A DNA stretch of 64,000 nucleotides from Paenibacillus eucommiae (lineage in GTDB: Bacteria > Bacillota > Bacilli > Paenibacillales > NBRC-103111). Numbering within the stretch: the stretch's first letter is position 1; every line of letters starts with the position of its first letter. Below the pieces are notes generated by a model that was not told where the DNA came from, made no database searches, and saw only the letters and a program-made list of their open reading frames with translations. Of the stretch, positions 9,430-17,905 are shown one piece after another. The stretch spans positions 148,122 to 212,121 of the forward strand of contig NZ_JAGGLB010000016.1 of the NCBI RefSeq assembly GCF_017874215.1, given 5' to 3'. The translations under genes were made by a program, and so were the position numbers.

Positions 9430-10471
9430 ATCCTTGCTTCTCATGATTAAGCAGCCAGTTTTTACGAGTTAAGCCTCCTCCATAGCCGCCCAACCCGCCA
9501 TTTGTGTTGATGACACGATGACATGGGATAACGATAGCAAGCTGGTTTGCACCATTAGCCTGAGCCACAGCACGGAAGGCATTTGGGTTTCCAACCGTAA
9601 GGGCTATATCAGAATATGAACGTGTTTCCCCTGATGGTATTTTTATTAATTGCTCCCAGACACTCTTTTGAAAAGGAGATCCGAATAACATTAAGGGAGT
9701 TTTGAATTCGCTTAGTTTACCATCAAAATATTGTGCCAGTTCGCTTTCAATAGATCGAATCGGATTGGTGATACCAGGTATAATCGCTGATTTCGTTTTT
9801 TGCCGAAGTCGTTCAATTTCGCGCTCTAGACCTCGGCGGTCAACAAATTCCAAAAGATAGAGTGCTTCCTCATTGGCGATTGCTATCATAGGGCCAAGCG
9901 GAGTATCCAGCCATGATGCTTTTAAGAGATTACTATCGTCTAATAAAGTAGGTGCCGCTCCCATAATACGAGAAAATGCGTCCCTGAAACCACTGCTGGA
10001 ATCATAGCCGGTTGAAAGTTGAGCATCAATTACAGTCTGACCAGCTCTTATGCTTTTCAAGGCGAGTCCCATGCGGCGTGCACGTGCGTATTTAACAAAT
10101 GTCATTCCGAATCGTTTTTTGAACTGACGGCGTGCCGTTGATGCATCAATGGATAGATTCTCGAAATCTTGATCTTTCCATCGTTTCTCTGGATTTTCCT
10201 CAACGGCTTCTACAAGCAAACGAACAAGCTCTGAGACCTGATTAGGGTGGGACAGCGGACGACAGCGTTGACAAGGCCGAAAGGAAGCTAGAAGTGCCTG
10301 CTCGGCGGTCTCGTAAAATTCGCAGTTTTCAAACTTTGGTTTCCTGGCCGGACATGTTGGGCGGCAGAATACACCTGTTGTCTTAACGCCTACATAAAAA
10401 ACACCCTCGTATTCCGTCCTTTTTTCTAATAAAGCCCTATAATATTCTTCTTTACGATCGGCTAGTATCAT
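9422..10471 (-). CDS. ada: Ada: methylphosphotriester sensor, AraC activator and O6-methylguanine-DNA methyltransferase fusion
   Basis: 349 residues with AAGGAGAT ahead of the ATG. The N-terminal zinc module carries four cysteines (GVFCRPTCPARKP and RPCQRCRPL); in Ada, methyl transfer from DNA phosphotriesters to one of these switches the protein into an activator. Residues about 80-175 form the AraC-type DNA-binding domain (DASTARRQFKKRFGMTF and GYDSSSGFRDAF). The C-terminal half is the methyltransferase with the PCHRVI active site and the following GGLGGYGGG segment. The fused E. coli-like layout differs from B. subtilis, where AdaA and AdaB are separate proteins. Role: sensing and direct repair of alkylated DNA. 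It is convergent with the HIT gene, and the last eight bases of the two genes overlap. Confidence 0.93.
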   Translation of the reverse strand: MILADRKEEYYRALLEKRTEYEGVFYVGVKTTGVFCRPTCPARKPKFENCEFYETAEQALLASFRPCQRCRPLSHPNQVSELVRLLVEAVEENPEKRWKDQDFENLSIDASTARRQFKKRFGMTFVKYARARRMGLALKSIRAGQTVIDAQLSTGYDSSSGFRDAFSRIMGAAPTLLDDSNLLKASWLDTPLGPMIAIANEEALYLLEFVDRRGLEREIERLRQKTKSAIIPGITNPIRSIESELAQYFDGKLSEFKTPLMLFGSPFQKSVWEQLIKIPSGETRSYSDIALTVGNPNAFRAVAQANGANQLAIVIPCHRVINTNGGLGGYGGGLTRKNWLLNHEKQGSN

Positions 10472-10573
10472 TCTTATCTCCTTAAACTTTGTGGTGTTCC
10501 TAAATTATAGCTTTTTTTATACGAATACGCCGCCGAAAATCAGGCATTCATTTTTTTAGAGAGGGTTGAGCTA

Positions 10574-11527
10574 TTGATCAAAAATGATGCTCCTAATATT
10601 GAATTAGTGTTACAACTAGTAAGAGATTGCCTGAATTCCAAATCTTTTAAGCTAGAAAGAGTATTTAGTGGTGTATCTACCTATGTATATCGTATTCAGT
10701 TTGGTGAGGATATTTTGTATCTGCGGATTCTTCCAGAACAAGGTTTAAGTTTTGGTGTGGAAGTATATGTACATTCATTGCTTAGACAAAAAGAAGTTCA
10801 AGTTCCAGAAGTTATACACTTTGAGCATTTTAATGAAACCATAGGGATGTCAATGATGCTTGTTAAAGAAATCTGTGGTTCCAATGTTAAGGATTGTTCT
10901 TCAGTAGACGAATACGAGGGTGTACTTTTTGAGGCAGGAAAACAACTTGCGATTATAAATCAAGTGAAAGTTGATGGTTTTGGCTGGATTAAAAGAGGTG
11001 AAGAGGAATACGGAACCACTTTACGAGGCGAAAAGAACTCATTATATGATTACATCTATGAATTTTTAGACGAAGATTTAGCTTTATTATCAAAGCAAGT
11101 ATTCAGTAAGAGTGACATATCCCAAATCACAAGTTTTTTTAGTTCTGGAATTGAATTGATGTTAAGACATAAAGCCAGTTTAATCCATGGGGATTTCGAC
11201 GATTCACATATTTTTCAGCAAGCCGGGAAATATACTGGAATTATTGATTTTGGAGAGATTCAAGGAAACAGTCCTCTGTATGATTTAGGGCATTTCAAAA
11301 TACATGACGGTCAATATCAGCGTTATTATGGTTATAATTCCTTAGCAAGGGGATATGACGAAGCCAGACATCTCTCTAGTAATGACCGTTTAGAAATAGA
11401 CCTCTGGGCATTATGGATAGGCATTAGACGGCTAGGGGCCGTATGCAAGAGAACTTGGGGAAGTTATCATGAGCATTTAATTAAAGCTATAAAGATTGAA
11501 ATGGACCTATTAAGCAAAAAATTATAA
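10574..11527 (+). CDS. APH-family phosphotransferase
   Basis: 317 residues from TTG 10574, with AGAGAGGG about nine bases upstream. The kinase catalytic loop is LIHGDFDDSH and the metal-binding segment is GIIDFGEIQGNSPLYDLGHF, both classic for aminoglycoside-phosphotransferase-fold enzymes. The residue after the Asp-Asp pair is Ser-His rather than the usual Asn at the end of the loop, a mild departure. It is only distantly similar to the APH-fold protein at 7990-8985, so the two are probably not a recent duplication. Cytoplasmic ATP-dependent phosphorylation of an unknown small molecule is inferred. AT-rich, like the rest of this accessory stretch. Confidence 0.75.
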   Translation: MIKNDAPNIELVLQLVRDCLNSKSFKLERVFSGVSTYVYRIQFGEDILYLRILPEQGLSFGVEVYVHSLLRQKEVQVPEVIHFEHFNETIGMSMMLVKEICGSNVKDCSSVDEYEGVLFEAGKQLAIINQVKVDGFGWIKRGEEEYGTTLRGEKNSLYDYIYEFLDEDLALLSKQVFSKSDISQITSFFSSGIELMLRHKASLIHGDFDDSHIFQQAGKYTGIIDFGEIQGNSPLYDLGHFKIHDGQYQRYYGYNSLARGYDEARHLSSNDRLEIDLWALWIGIRRLGAVCKRTWGSYHEHLIKAIKIEMDLLSKKL

Positions 11528-11709
11528 TGACTTCAAAGGAGATTTTATTAAAAGAAGTTCTTTCAAAGGAGCCAAAATATTCTTTGACTTCCCTGGAAAA
11601 ACTTCAAAATCACTATACTTATCACACAGATTATGGTAAAATTATGAAAAAGAACGTTTGTTCTTGTTTTAATGGCATGTACTTTCCATTGCTACGTGGA
11701 TACATGTAG
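11527..11709 (+). CDS. Possible small ORF overlapping the stop of the APH gene
   Basis: A 60-codon frame whose ATG overlaps the upstream stop as TAATG, so translation could be coupled. There is no convincing ribosome binding site of its own and I recognise no family. The peptide is polar with a Cys pair (KNVCSCFNG). It may be a remnant or chance frame. Confidence 0.2.
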   Translation: MTSKEILLKEVLSKEPKYSLTSLEKLQNHYTYHTDYGKIMKKNVCSCFNGMYFPLLRGYM

Positions 11710-11792
11710 TTTAATTTTCGATTACTGTTAACCTTGATAAGGTGAATGTTTCAAAAATCCAACTCAATTAGACGACGAAAGGAAGTAGTTCA

Positions 11793-12176
11793 ATGTCAAA
11801 TCCAAAACTGACCACATTGGATAGCATCTATATCCCAGTTAAAGAGCGAACAAAATCTATGAATTGGTTTTTGCAGCATTTCGACCTTATTGTTGAAGGA
11901 GACCATTTGAAAATTGGAAGTACAGAATTATTTTTTTTAGAGACAATGGATGAAACAACAACAAATTTTACAACCAGTGCTTGGCAGCAGGAAGAGAAGC
12001 ATTATGAAATGCCTGCGTTTTGTTTTAGGACAGAGAATCTTAGGCAATTGCATGAAAAGCTAATAAATGGAAATGTAAGAGTAACTGAAGTCATAAGTCA
12101 TAGTTGGTTTGAAGAGTTTGATTTTTATGACTTAGATAATAATAAATTTAAAGTTTGGAGACCAAGTGAAGCCTAA
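11793..12176 (+). CDS. VOC-superfamily (glyoxalase-like) protein
   Basis: 127 residues, with AAAGGAAG about ten bases before the ATG. The opening LTTLDSIYIPVKERTKSMNWFLQHF is a VOC first strand-helix, and the end (FDFYDLDNNKFKVWRP) is the second-half strand pair in which the usual DPDGN turn is DLDNN. Length and motif spacing fit a single-module VOC protein acting as a homodimer. Metal ligands are not obvious, so binding rather than catalysis is possible. It stands between the APH gene and an uncharacterised gene, all on the plus strand. It is not a close copy of the VOC gene at 6701-7111. Confidence 0.7.
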   Translation: MSNPKLTTLDSIYIPVKERTKSMNWFLQHFDLIVEGDHLKIGSTELFFLETMDETTTNFTTSAWQQEEKHYEMPAFCFRTENLRQLHEKLINGNVRVTEVISHSWFEEFDFYDLDNNKFKVWRPSEA

Positions 12177-12238
12177 CATTGTGAGCAAATGTTTCCGATG
12201 TTGAAGATTTTACTCCTCAAATATGGAGATTAGTATCG

Positions 12239-12970
12239 ATGATGAACTACGCTAGGATAACGACTTTGAATACGGTTCTAGGACTCAATACTGAACAACT
12301 AGATTACATATATGATTCTGAAAGTAATTCAAAGTGCAAGGGGAATGACGAGATGAGGCTTGGGGAAAATTTTTTGAATAATCGAAGTCTGAGTTTATGT
12401 GATTATGGTTATGAGCCCGATCCTGGATGTATTGAACATACTGATAATGGCAATATCGTTTTTTACCATTACACAAGAGAAGATAGATTAGAACAAATTT
12501 TTTCGCTTAATAGCGGTTTGTTTGCCCGCTTACCTGTTGACGTGTGTCCGAATCCACCCAATGAGTTCATAGGTTGTTTTATGGTCGAGGGTCTTCTTGA
12601 ACCGCTTCCCACGTGGTTAACAAACTGTCCCTATTTTGGTGACCTGGGTATAGAAATGATGAGAAGATATGTTGGGAACGTACTACTAAGAATTGAAGTA
12701 CCTAGCACATACGAAGGTCTTTTCACAGCTGACTATGCGCATATCATGGAAGCTAAACACTTAGAATTTAAAGGATCAAGCCCATTAAATCTTGGCTATG
12801 ATTGTAGTACAGGGAAAGAAGTAACTCAAGCATATGTTAACTCCTATGTATCTGCAGACAAATACAAAAACAGACATATCGCTCCTGTCATGCAAGCTGC
12901 TCGGAAGGAACAGGGAATAGTTATTCCAAGGGACTATATCTCAGTCGCTTTGAAGCAGCCATTGAAGTAA
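12239..12970 (+). CDS. Uncharacterised protein with an ADP-ribosyltransferase-like N-terminal motif
   Basis: 243 residues. ATG 12239 has GGAG ten bases upstream and a second ATG follows immediately; an internal ATG at 12353 is an alternative. I do not recognise a family with certainty. NIVFYHYTREDRLEQIFSLNSGLF resembles the first NAD-contacting strand-helix of several ART-fold proteins (histidine followed by an aromatic residue and Thr, then a helix ending in a Gly-Leu turn). Later positions show LLRIEVPSTYEGLFTADYAH, and near the end the GIVIPRDYISVALKQP strand. A glutamate in the expected catalytic place could not be assigned. The next gene starts 49 bases later in the same direction, so the pair may be co-expressed. 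Confidence 0.5.
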   Translation: MMNYARITTLNTVLGLNTEQLDYIYDSESNSKCKGNDEMRLGENFLNNRSLSLCDYGYEPDPGCIEHTDNGNIVFYHYTREDRLEQIFSLNSGLFARLPVDVCPNPPNEFIGCFMVEGLLEPLPTWLTNCPYFGDLGIEMMRRYVGNVLLRIEVPSTYEGLFTADYAHIMEAKHLEFKGSSPLNLGYDCSTGKEVTQAYVNSYVSADKYKNRHIAPVMQAARKEQGIVIPRDYISVALKQPLK

Positions 12971-13019
12971 AGGGACTGTTCAACTTAAAGTACGATGACT
13001 AATAGTTGGAGGTATACAA

Positions 13020-14066
13020 ATGCAGAAAGACAGTATAATCAATTTTAATAATATGATAAGGCTTGATAATTACAAATTTACTGGATTGGATGCTTCTCTA
13101 ATCGGAGCAATTAAGTCTGTTGTTGACTATTATCAAATTCCTGTAACGGCATCATGGATCTATGGCATGACAGGAGTTGCTTTTTTACATGTACTTGATG
13201 AAAATCTGGTTGAACCGAATGGGGGACCACCGGAGCCAGAAGTTTTTCGACTTGCTCGCAATACCGGAATTGAGATTAATGGACTGCACGTTTATGCTGA
13301 AGGTGAAGATTTTAATAGCTTACAGGCTGAGGCATGGGAGAAAGCAAGACTTGCAATGAACGCCAAGCAACCCGTGTTTGCAAAAAATTTAGATATCGAA
13401 AATCAAACGTCAGTCGTCTATGCTTTAGATGATATCGGTTATTATACACATTCCTGGCATACAGGGTACGAGAACAGTGAAGATGTGCTGCCTTGGAGCT
13501 GCCTGGGTCTAAGCCTTTGCCCTTGTATCAATTGTGTAAATTACCGGAAGTCATCCGAAATTGTTAACCCGGAGGGTGGTTTAATTTCTTTGCATTGGGC
13601 TAATCCAATCCCAGCAGTAGATGAACTGACCGCTCTTAAGGAAGCACTCGAATTAGTTATTCGTTTAAATGAGGAGGGGGCTTATACCTGGGGGGGTAAA
13701 ACGTATCTGGTTGGTTCAAGAGCCTATGATAAGTGGTTAACTGCGCTGGAAAGCAATGATCTTGATAAGTACTTTTTTAGCCTTTTCGTAGAAATTTTGA
13801 ACGAAGCAAGGGCTCATGCAGTTAAATTTCTGACAGAAATAAAGGATAGATTGACTGAGACAACCGCGCGGCTGATTGACGAGGGTATACATATATACAG
13901 CGAGATTGCTGCTAGATATAAAATTTTGAGAGACATGTATCCATACATGGAGCCGCGTGAGAGCGAAATAAAACAGAAAGCACAATGTGCTGCAATAATT
14001 GAAGAGTTGATGGAATTAGAGAGAAACGCCCTTGCAACTATTAAAGAAATCTACGCAAGTATATGA
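13020..14066 (+). CDS. BtrH-N/C39-like protein of unknown function
   Basis: 348 residues with a strong TTGGAGG binding site. The N-terminal third (SLIGAIKSVVDYYQIPVTASWIYGMTG, then AFLHVLDENL) resembles the papain-like BtrH N-terminal fold used in butirosin biosynthesis for acyl transfer, but the expected active-site Cys is not evident, so catalysis is doubtful. A central PWSCLGLSLCPCINC stretch is Cys-rich and could bind metal. The C-terminal third is largely helical and charged, with coiled-coil character (LDKYFFSLFVEILNEARAH onward). No membrane segment. It follows the ART-like gene at 12239 and could be its partner. Family assignment is tentative. Confidence 0.55.
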   Translation: MQKDSIINFNNMIRLDNYKFTGLDASLIGAIKSVVDYYQIPVTASWIYGMTGVAFLHVLDENLVEPNGGPPEPEVFRLARNTGIEINGLHVYAEGEDFNSLQAEAWEKARLAMNAKQPVFAKNLDIENQTSVVYALDDIGYYTHSWHTGYENSEDVLPWSCLGLSLCPCINCVNYRKSSEIVNPEGGLISLHWANPIPAVDELTALKEALELVIRLNEEGAYTWGGKTYLVGSRAYDKWLTALESNDLDKYFFSLFVEILNEARAHAVKFLTEIKDRLTETTARLIDEGIHIYSEIAARYKILRDMYPYMEPRESEIKQKAQCAAIIEELMELERNALATIKEIYASI

Positions 14067-14190
14067 TAATTAGAGTAGGGATGGCTCATTTCAACGTTAG
14101 GGAAACAAATCAGGAAGCCTTGGTGTCTAATATTTCGTGACGATCTTGCATATATACGAACAATTGAGGAAGAAGGAAGAGGCGAAACTC

Positions 14191-15525
14191 GTGAATAGGA
14201 AAGCCATTCTATTTTTGGCATTGGGGCTGCTGGCGGGCGCGTTGCCCGGTCAAATGGCTGTAACGGCACAAACGGCAGGTGTCTTGCAGGCCGCAACATC
14301 AACGGATGAAAGCCTGATGTTGTTTGAAACAACGGCGCTTCGAGACGATCATGGACTGGAAGTGGGGGCGGTCTCGCCGCAGAAAGTCCGTGTCTTGCAA
14401 ACTTCCAGCATACGAAGAGGTCATGGGGAAGGGTACTTAGTACCGATGTATTTGATTTCCACCTGGCTTGGCGATAAATGGATCATCCCCAATAACGCGC
14501 TAAAGGGCAGCGAGGAGAAGATTGACACGTATCTTGAGCTGTCGCATGAGGAAAAACTGTACGCCGATCCCGGACTTCTTTCGGAAAAGGGAACGATCGG
14601 CAAGCAAACTGTCAAAGTATTGTCCCGCTGGGATGGAAGGTATAAGATCGCGACTTCGGATGGTGAGCGCTGGATTGCGCCCAGATGGCTGGCAGTCGCT
14701 GGGGTCAATCCGATTAAAGCGGATGTACAGCTGAAAGAGCGAACGAAACTCTTCTACTTTCCGAACGAATACGATACCGGAGCGAGCGTATCCCCGCAGC
14801 TTATGCACGTAACCGCAGTATGGCGCGACTGGTATCGGGCGGATTCGTGGCTTGGGCCGGTCTGGTTCCGGCTGCATGAGCTGGACGCGGTCGACGGCGG
14901 TGATAATGTTGAAGTAGGGCTGGGAGCTCGATATTTTGACGGGAAACAGACACAGATTCGTGCGCAGGTGCAGCTCGGAACGAAGTGGCGCGAGCAGAGC
15001 AAGACCATTCCGGCAGGCTTCAGAGTCGCGTTCTATGACGACAAGGGAGAGCGGATAGGCGTCTCCTCGGAAGCGACCGTCCGTCTTATCAGCGGGAAGC
15101 AGACAACCGTTGATCTGACAGTGGATCAGGACATCAATCAGTTTGCGTTTGCGATCGTCGAGCTCGGCATGTTTAATGGGAAAATCACAAACCTTATCGC
15201 ACCCGGCGATCCCATGGCCGTTGTGGACGCAGCTAATCAAGATTTGCGGATTGGTGCCATTCAGGTAAGGCAGGAAGGCGCGTTCGGCGTCATTGCGGGC
15301 CAATATGCGTATAAACTTGCCGGCGCGCATCATTTGCTAGCAGATCTGTCCTTCCTGAACGCTGACGGAAAATCGATCGCGCGAATGCCACTTAGCCTTG
15401 TGTTCGACGATGCCTACCCGGGAAGCGGCGCGCTTCGGCCGTTCGAAGCAGTCGTACCCGCAGACATTACGAAGTACGCGTCGGTGTCGCTTAAAGTGCT
15501 GGAAGTAAAGCAGATGAACAAATAG
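14191..15525 (+). CDS. Exported protein with SH3-like repeats
   Basis: About 444 residues from GTG 14191, preceded by GAAGAGGCG; the frame opens at 14137, but only the GTG gives a proper signal peptide (NRKAILFLALGLLAGALPG). Three repeats of about 75 residues follow, each ending in a W-(I/F)-x-(P/L) strand: LGDKWIIPNNAL, then DGERWIAPRWLA, then LGPVWFRLHELD. They look like bacterial SH3-type modules. The last 200 residues are a beta-rich region (FRVAFYDDKGERIG) resembling an Ig-like fold. It is noticeably richer in GC than the genes at 7-14 kb. Wall association is inferred from the SH3-like repeats; function is unknown. Confidence 0.65.
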   Translation: MNRKAILFLALGLLAGALPGQMAVTAQTAGVLQAATSTDESLMLFETTALRDDHGLEVGAVSPQKVRVLQTSSIRRGHGEGYLVPMYLISTWLGDKWIIPNNALKGSEEKIDTYLELSHEEKLYADPGLLSEKGTIGKQTVKVLSRWDGRYKIATSDGERWIAPRWLAVAGVNPIKADVQLKERTKLFYFPNEYDTGASVSPQLMHVTAVWRDWYRADSWLGPVWFRLHELDAVDGGDNVEVGLGARYFDGKQTQIRAQVQLGTKWREQSKTIPAGFRVAFYDDKGERIGVSSEATVRLISGKQTTVDLTVDQDINQFAFAIVELGMFNGKITNLIAPGDPMAVVDAANQDLRIGAIQVRQEGAFGVIAGQYAYKLAGAHHLLADLSFLNADGKSIARMPLSLVFDDAYPGSGALRPFEAVVPADITKYASVSLKVLEVKQMNK

Positions 15526-15582
15526 GTGTATATCCAAAGATAACTGAAGAAATAACCGACGGATCCCAATAGCCCCCTTTTC

Positions 15583-15633
15583 ATAAATTAATTTACTAAT
15601 AGGTTTGACGAACGCTCTTTGTTTATGTATGCT
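15583..15633 (+). promoter_or_regulatory. lacI promoter with upstream palindromic operator
   Basis: ATAAAT (15583-15588), two bases, then ATTTAC (15591-15596) forms a near-perfect palindrome. TTGACG at 15605-15610 and TATGCT at 15628-15633 are separated by 17 bases and fit a sigma-A promoter. The same palindrome recurs at the SDR promoters, so autoregulation by the LacI protein is likely. Confidence 0.6.
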
Positions 15634-15663
15634 AAGGATAAAACCTATAAGGGGAATAAGGCT

Positions 15664-16653
15664 ATGACTGTAAGGAAAAAAGATATTGCTGAATATCTGG
15701 GCGTATCCAGAGCGGCCGTTTCACTCGCGCTCAATAATACGCCTGGCAGCACTATTTCCCAGGAGACGAGAAATAAAATATTGCAAGCAGCCTCCGAGTT
15801 AGGATATAAAGATTTTGTATCAAGTGATCAAATTGGTTTTATATTGTACAATCGTGAATCGGATGATCCCCGATACATTTGCATATTGAAAGAAATCGAA
15901 AAAACATTGAAAGAATTTCACTGCAATTTGCTGTTTATGAATATAAGCTCTTTGCCGTTGGAACATCTTAATCTTAGGCAATTCCTCGCATCGCAGAAGG
16001 TGAAAGGGATTATTGTCTCGGGGGACATGGATGATACGATTATTGAATTGATAGAAGATTCGGGCATTCCTTATGTTATTTACGGCGGAAGTGCGCGCGA
16101 AGATCTGCATATGGTCATTCCGGATCACCGGAAAGCGGCTTACGAAGCGGTTAAATATTTAATCCGGCTCGGACATCGTAAAATCGCGCTGTTCAACGGC
16201 AGCCTTGATTTAGAAATTCATAAGCTCAGCTTGGAAGGCTACCAGCAGGCCCTGGAGGACTTTGGGGTAGAGGTTAACAAAGAATTGGTACAAATCGGCA
16301 AGGAAGAAGACGGCTATGAAATGTGTGGGAGAATGGAAGCCTTGAAGATTGAATATTCGGCTGTTTTTTGCGTGAACACGATTATTCAATTTGGTGCCTT
16401 GCAGCGGCTCAAGGAAATGGGAGTAAAAATCCCGGCTGAAAAAAGCCTGATTGGTTACGGCTACACGGAGTTGATTCATATCAGTATTCCACAATTGACT
16501 GCTGTGTTTGTGGAACAGTCAGCGGAAAGGCCGGTCAGAAGGTTAATGGATATTATTCAAAACCAAAATCGGAAAAAGGAAGTTCTTTACTTGTCGGAAA
16601 TGAGCTTTTTTGATGGGGGCACATGCGCATTACATCGTGAAAAGCAGGAATAA
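15664..16653 (+). CDS. LacI/GalR-family transcriptional regulator
   Basis: About 330 residues, the usual length. ATG 15664 is chosen over the longer frame at 15619 because AAGGGGA lies just upstream and the helix-turn-helix starts at once (VRKKDIAEYLGVSRAAVSLALNN). The hinge helix follows (ETRNKILQAASELGY). The rest is a periplasmic-binding-protein-like effector domain (QIGFILYNRES, then KGIIVSGDMD, then AVKYLIRLGHRKIALFNG). Such proteins repress sugar-catabolic genes until a sugar ligand binds. Its terminator and three operator-like palindromes lie between it and the SDR/SLH genes, which makes these its likely targets. A decayed copy of its first codons sits at 22994-23095. Confidence 0.9.
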   Translation: MTVRKKDIAEYLGVSRAAVSLALNNTPGSTISQETRNKILQAASELGYKDFVSSDQIGFILYNRESDDPRYICILKEIEKTLKEFHCNLLFMNISSLPLEHLNLRQFLASQKVKGIIVSGDMDDTIIELIEDSGIPYVIYGGSAREDLHMVIPDHRKAAYEAVKYLIRLGHRKIALFNGSLDLEIHKLSLEGYQQALEDFGVEVNKELVQIGKEEDGYEMCGRMEALKIEYSAVFCVNTIIQFGALQRLKEMGVKIPAEKSLIGYGYTELIHISIPQLTAVFVEQSAERPVRRLMDIIQNQNRKKEVLYLSEMSFFDGGTCALHREKQE

Positions 16654-16696
16654 CAAGTCCCTTATGCAGGAAATTAGATCGATACTGATATTAACG

Positions 16697-16723
16697 CAAC
16701 GGTCAGCAACCGTTGTTTTTTTT
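16697..16723 (+). terminator. Terminator of the lacI-type gene
   Basis: CAACGGT (16697-16703) pairs with ACCGTTG (16709-16715) and is followed by eight T residues. It separates lacI from the downstream SDR-SLH unit. Confidence 0.85.
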
Positions 16724-16745
16724 GCGTGGAAAGACCCCATTTTTT

Positions 16746-16759
16746 ATAAATGAATTTAT
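16746..16759. promoter_or_regulatory. Candidate LacI operator (distal)
   Basis: ATAAAT-GA-ATTTAT has perfect six-base arms and lies 75 bases upstream of the near-promoter site at 16821. Two spaced sites could allow looping by a tetrameric LacI protein; this is inference. Confidence 0.45.
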
Positions 16760-16820
16760 GAGATAAACCATTTGTGAAGCAGCGGCAATGCGAATTGTGG
16801 CTCTTTTTTTATGAATACGA

Positions 16821-16866
16821 ATAAATCAGTTTATGTATTGACAATAATAATTAATTAATTTATATT
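16821..16866 (+). promoter_or_regulatory. Promoter and candidate operator of the first SDR-SLH operon
   Basis: ATAAAT-CA-GTTTAT (16821-16834) abuts TTGACA (16838-16843), which is 17 bases from TATATT (16861-16866), a near-consensus sigma-A promoter. The run TTTATGTATTGACA is identical at the second SDR promoter (23151-23164). Confidence 0.75.
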
Positions 16867-16936
16867 TGGTCTATGCTTCAAAGATGAAAACAATCAGGAG
16901 GCTATTTGAGGTTACATATAGGAGGCTTTATGAGAG

Positions 16937-17665
16937 ATGAAAGATATGCTGCAAAATAAAGTGATTTGGGTTACTGGAGCCATGGGGTTAATTGGGATGG
17001 CCTCGTTGGAGGCTTTTCTTGCCAGGGGAGCTTTCGTCTTTGGGACGGATATCCGGGGGGGTGAGGGCAATGCTTACATTCAGCGCTTGCAGGCAACATA
17101 TGCCGATAAGCTTGTGCTGTGCATTTCAGATGCCACAAATGAGCAGCAAGTGAAGGAAAGTGTGCTTAAAATCAAAGAAGTGTTCGGGCGGATTGATGGA
17201 CTTTTCCATAACGTGTACACCCAGATCTGGAAAGGAGTCCTCGATCTGAGTCTTGAAGAATGGGAAGCTGTTACTACAGGAACACTCACGAGTACCTTTC
17301 TCGTCAATAAATATACGATTCAGGCCATGATTGAAACTGGAGGGGGCTCGATCGTGAATACGTCCTCTATTTTGGGTAAAATCCCGGTGAAAAATACAAC
17401 GGCAGCTTACAGCTCAGCGAAGGCAGCGGTCAACCATCTGACCCGTATTATTGCAGTCGAATATGCCAAGCATGGATTACGTGCTAACGCTATCGTTCCT
17501 GGAGATATTAAAAATGCCGAGAGTTTGCAACAAGACACTAACAACCTGATAGGACGCAGTGGGAGACCAGAGGAAGTTGCTGAGCTTGCTGCATTCCTGC
17601 TATCTGACTCATCTTCCTATGTCACAGGTTCTTTGTATCCGATCGATGGTGGCTTTATGCGTTAA
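16937..17665 (+). CDS. Short-chain dehydrogenase/reductase, copy 1
   Basis: 242 residues, typical for a classical SDR; TAGGAGGC lies ten bases before the ATG. The NAD(P)-binding TGAMGLIG motif is at about residues 13-20, and the catalytic Ser-Tyr-Lys set is visible in NTSSILG and AAYSSAKAAVNHL. The usual NNAG motif is altered (LFHNVYTQIW). The C-terminal YPIDGGF end is classic. The gene begins an operon with the SLH/DUF4838 gene at 17906 and has a second, very similar copy at 23419. A cytosolic oxidoreductase for a sugar or sugar acid released by the surface proteins is the natural inference; substrate and cofactor are unproven. Confidence 0.85.
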   Translation: MKDMLQNKVIWVTGAMGLIGMASLEAFLARGAFVFGTDIRGGEGNAYIQRLQATYADKLVLCISDATNEQQVKESVLKIKEVFGRIDGLFHNVYTQIWKGVLDLSLEEWEAVTTGTLTSTFLVNKYTIQAMIETGGGSIVNTSSILGKIPVKNTTAAYSSAKAAVNHLTRIIAVEYAKHGLRANAIVPGDIKNAESLQQDTNNLIGRSGRPEEVAELAAFLLSDSSSYVTGSLYPIDGGFMR

Positions 17666-17820
17666 GAGACTAAGAAGAACATATTCGGCGGTAAGATCTT
17701 GCTATGAAATGCATTTTTCAGGCAAGATCATACTCGCGTTAAAAATAAATGAGAAACAGCTTCTACTGATCAAAGAGAAAGATAAAAGGGGGTGATTAGC
17801 AGGAGATTAATTGACATAAT

Positions 17821-17835
17821 ATGTAAACGTTTCCT
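17821..17835. promoter_or_regulatory. Candidate CcpA (cre) site
   Basis: ATGTAAACGTTTCCT matches the published cre consensus WTGNAANCGNWNNCW at every position. It lies 71 bases before the start of the SLH/DUF4838 gene at 17906 and would add glucose repression to LacI control. No strong promoter is seen beside it. Confidence 0.5.
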
Positions 17836-17905
17836 TTTGGCACATGAACTGAATGAAAGCGCTATTAAATTGAAAAAATTATAGAACCAGGGAGATGAAG
17901 TTAGC

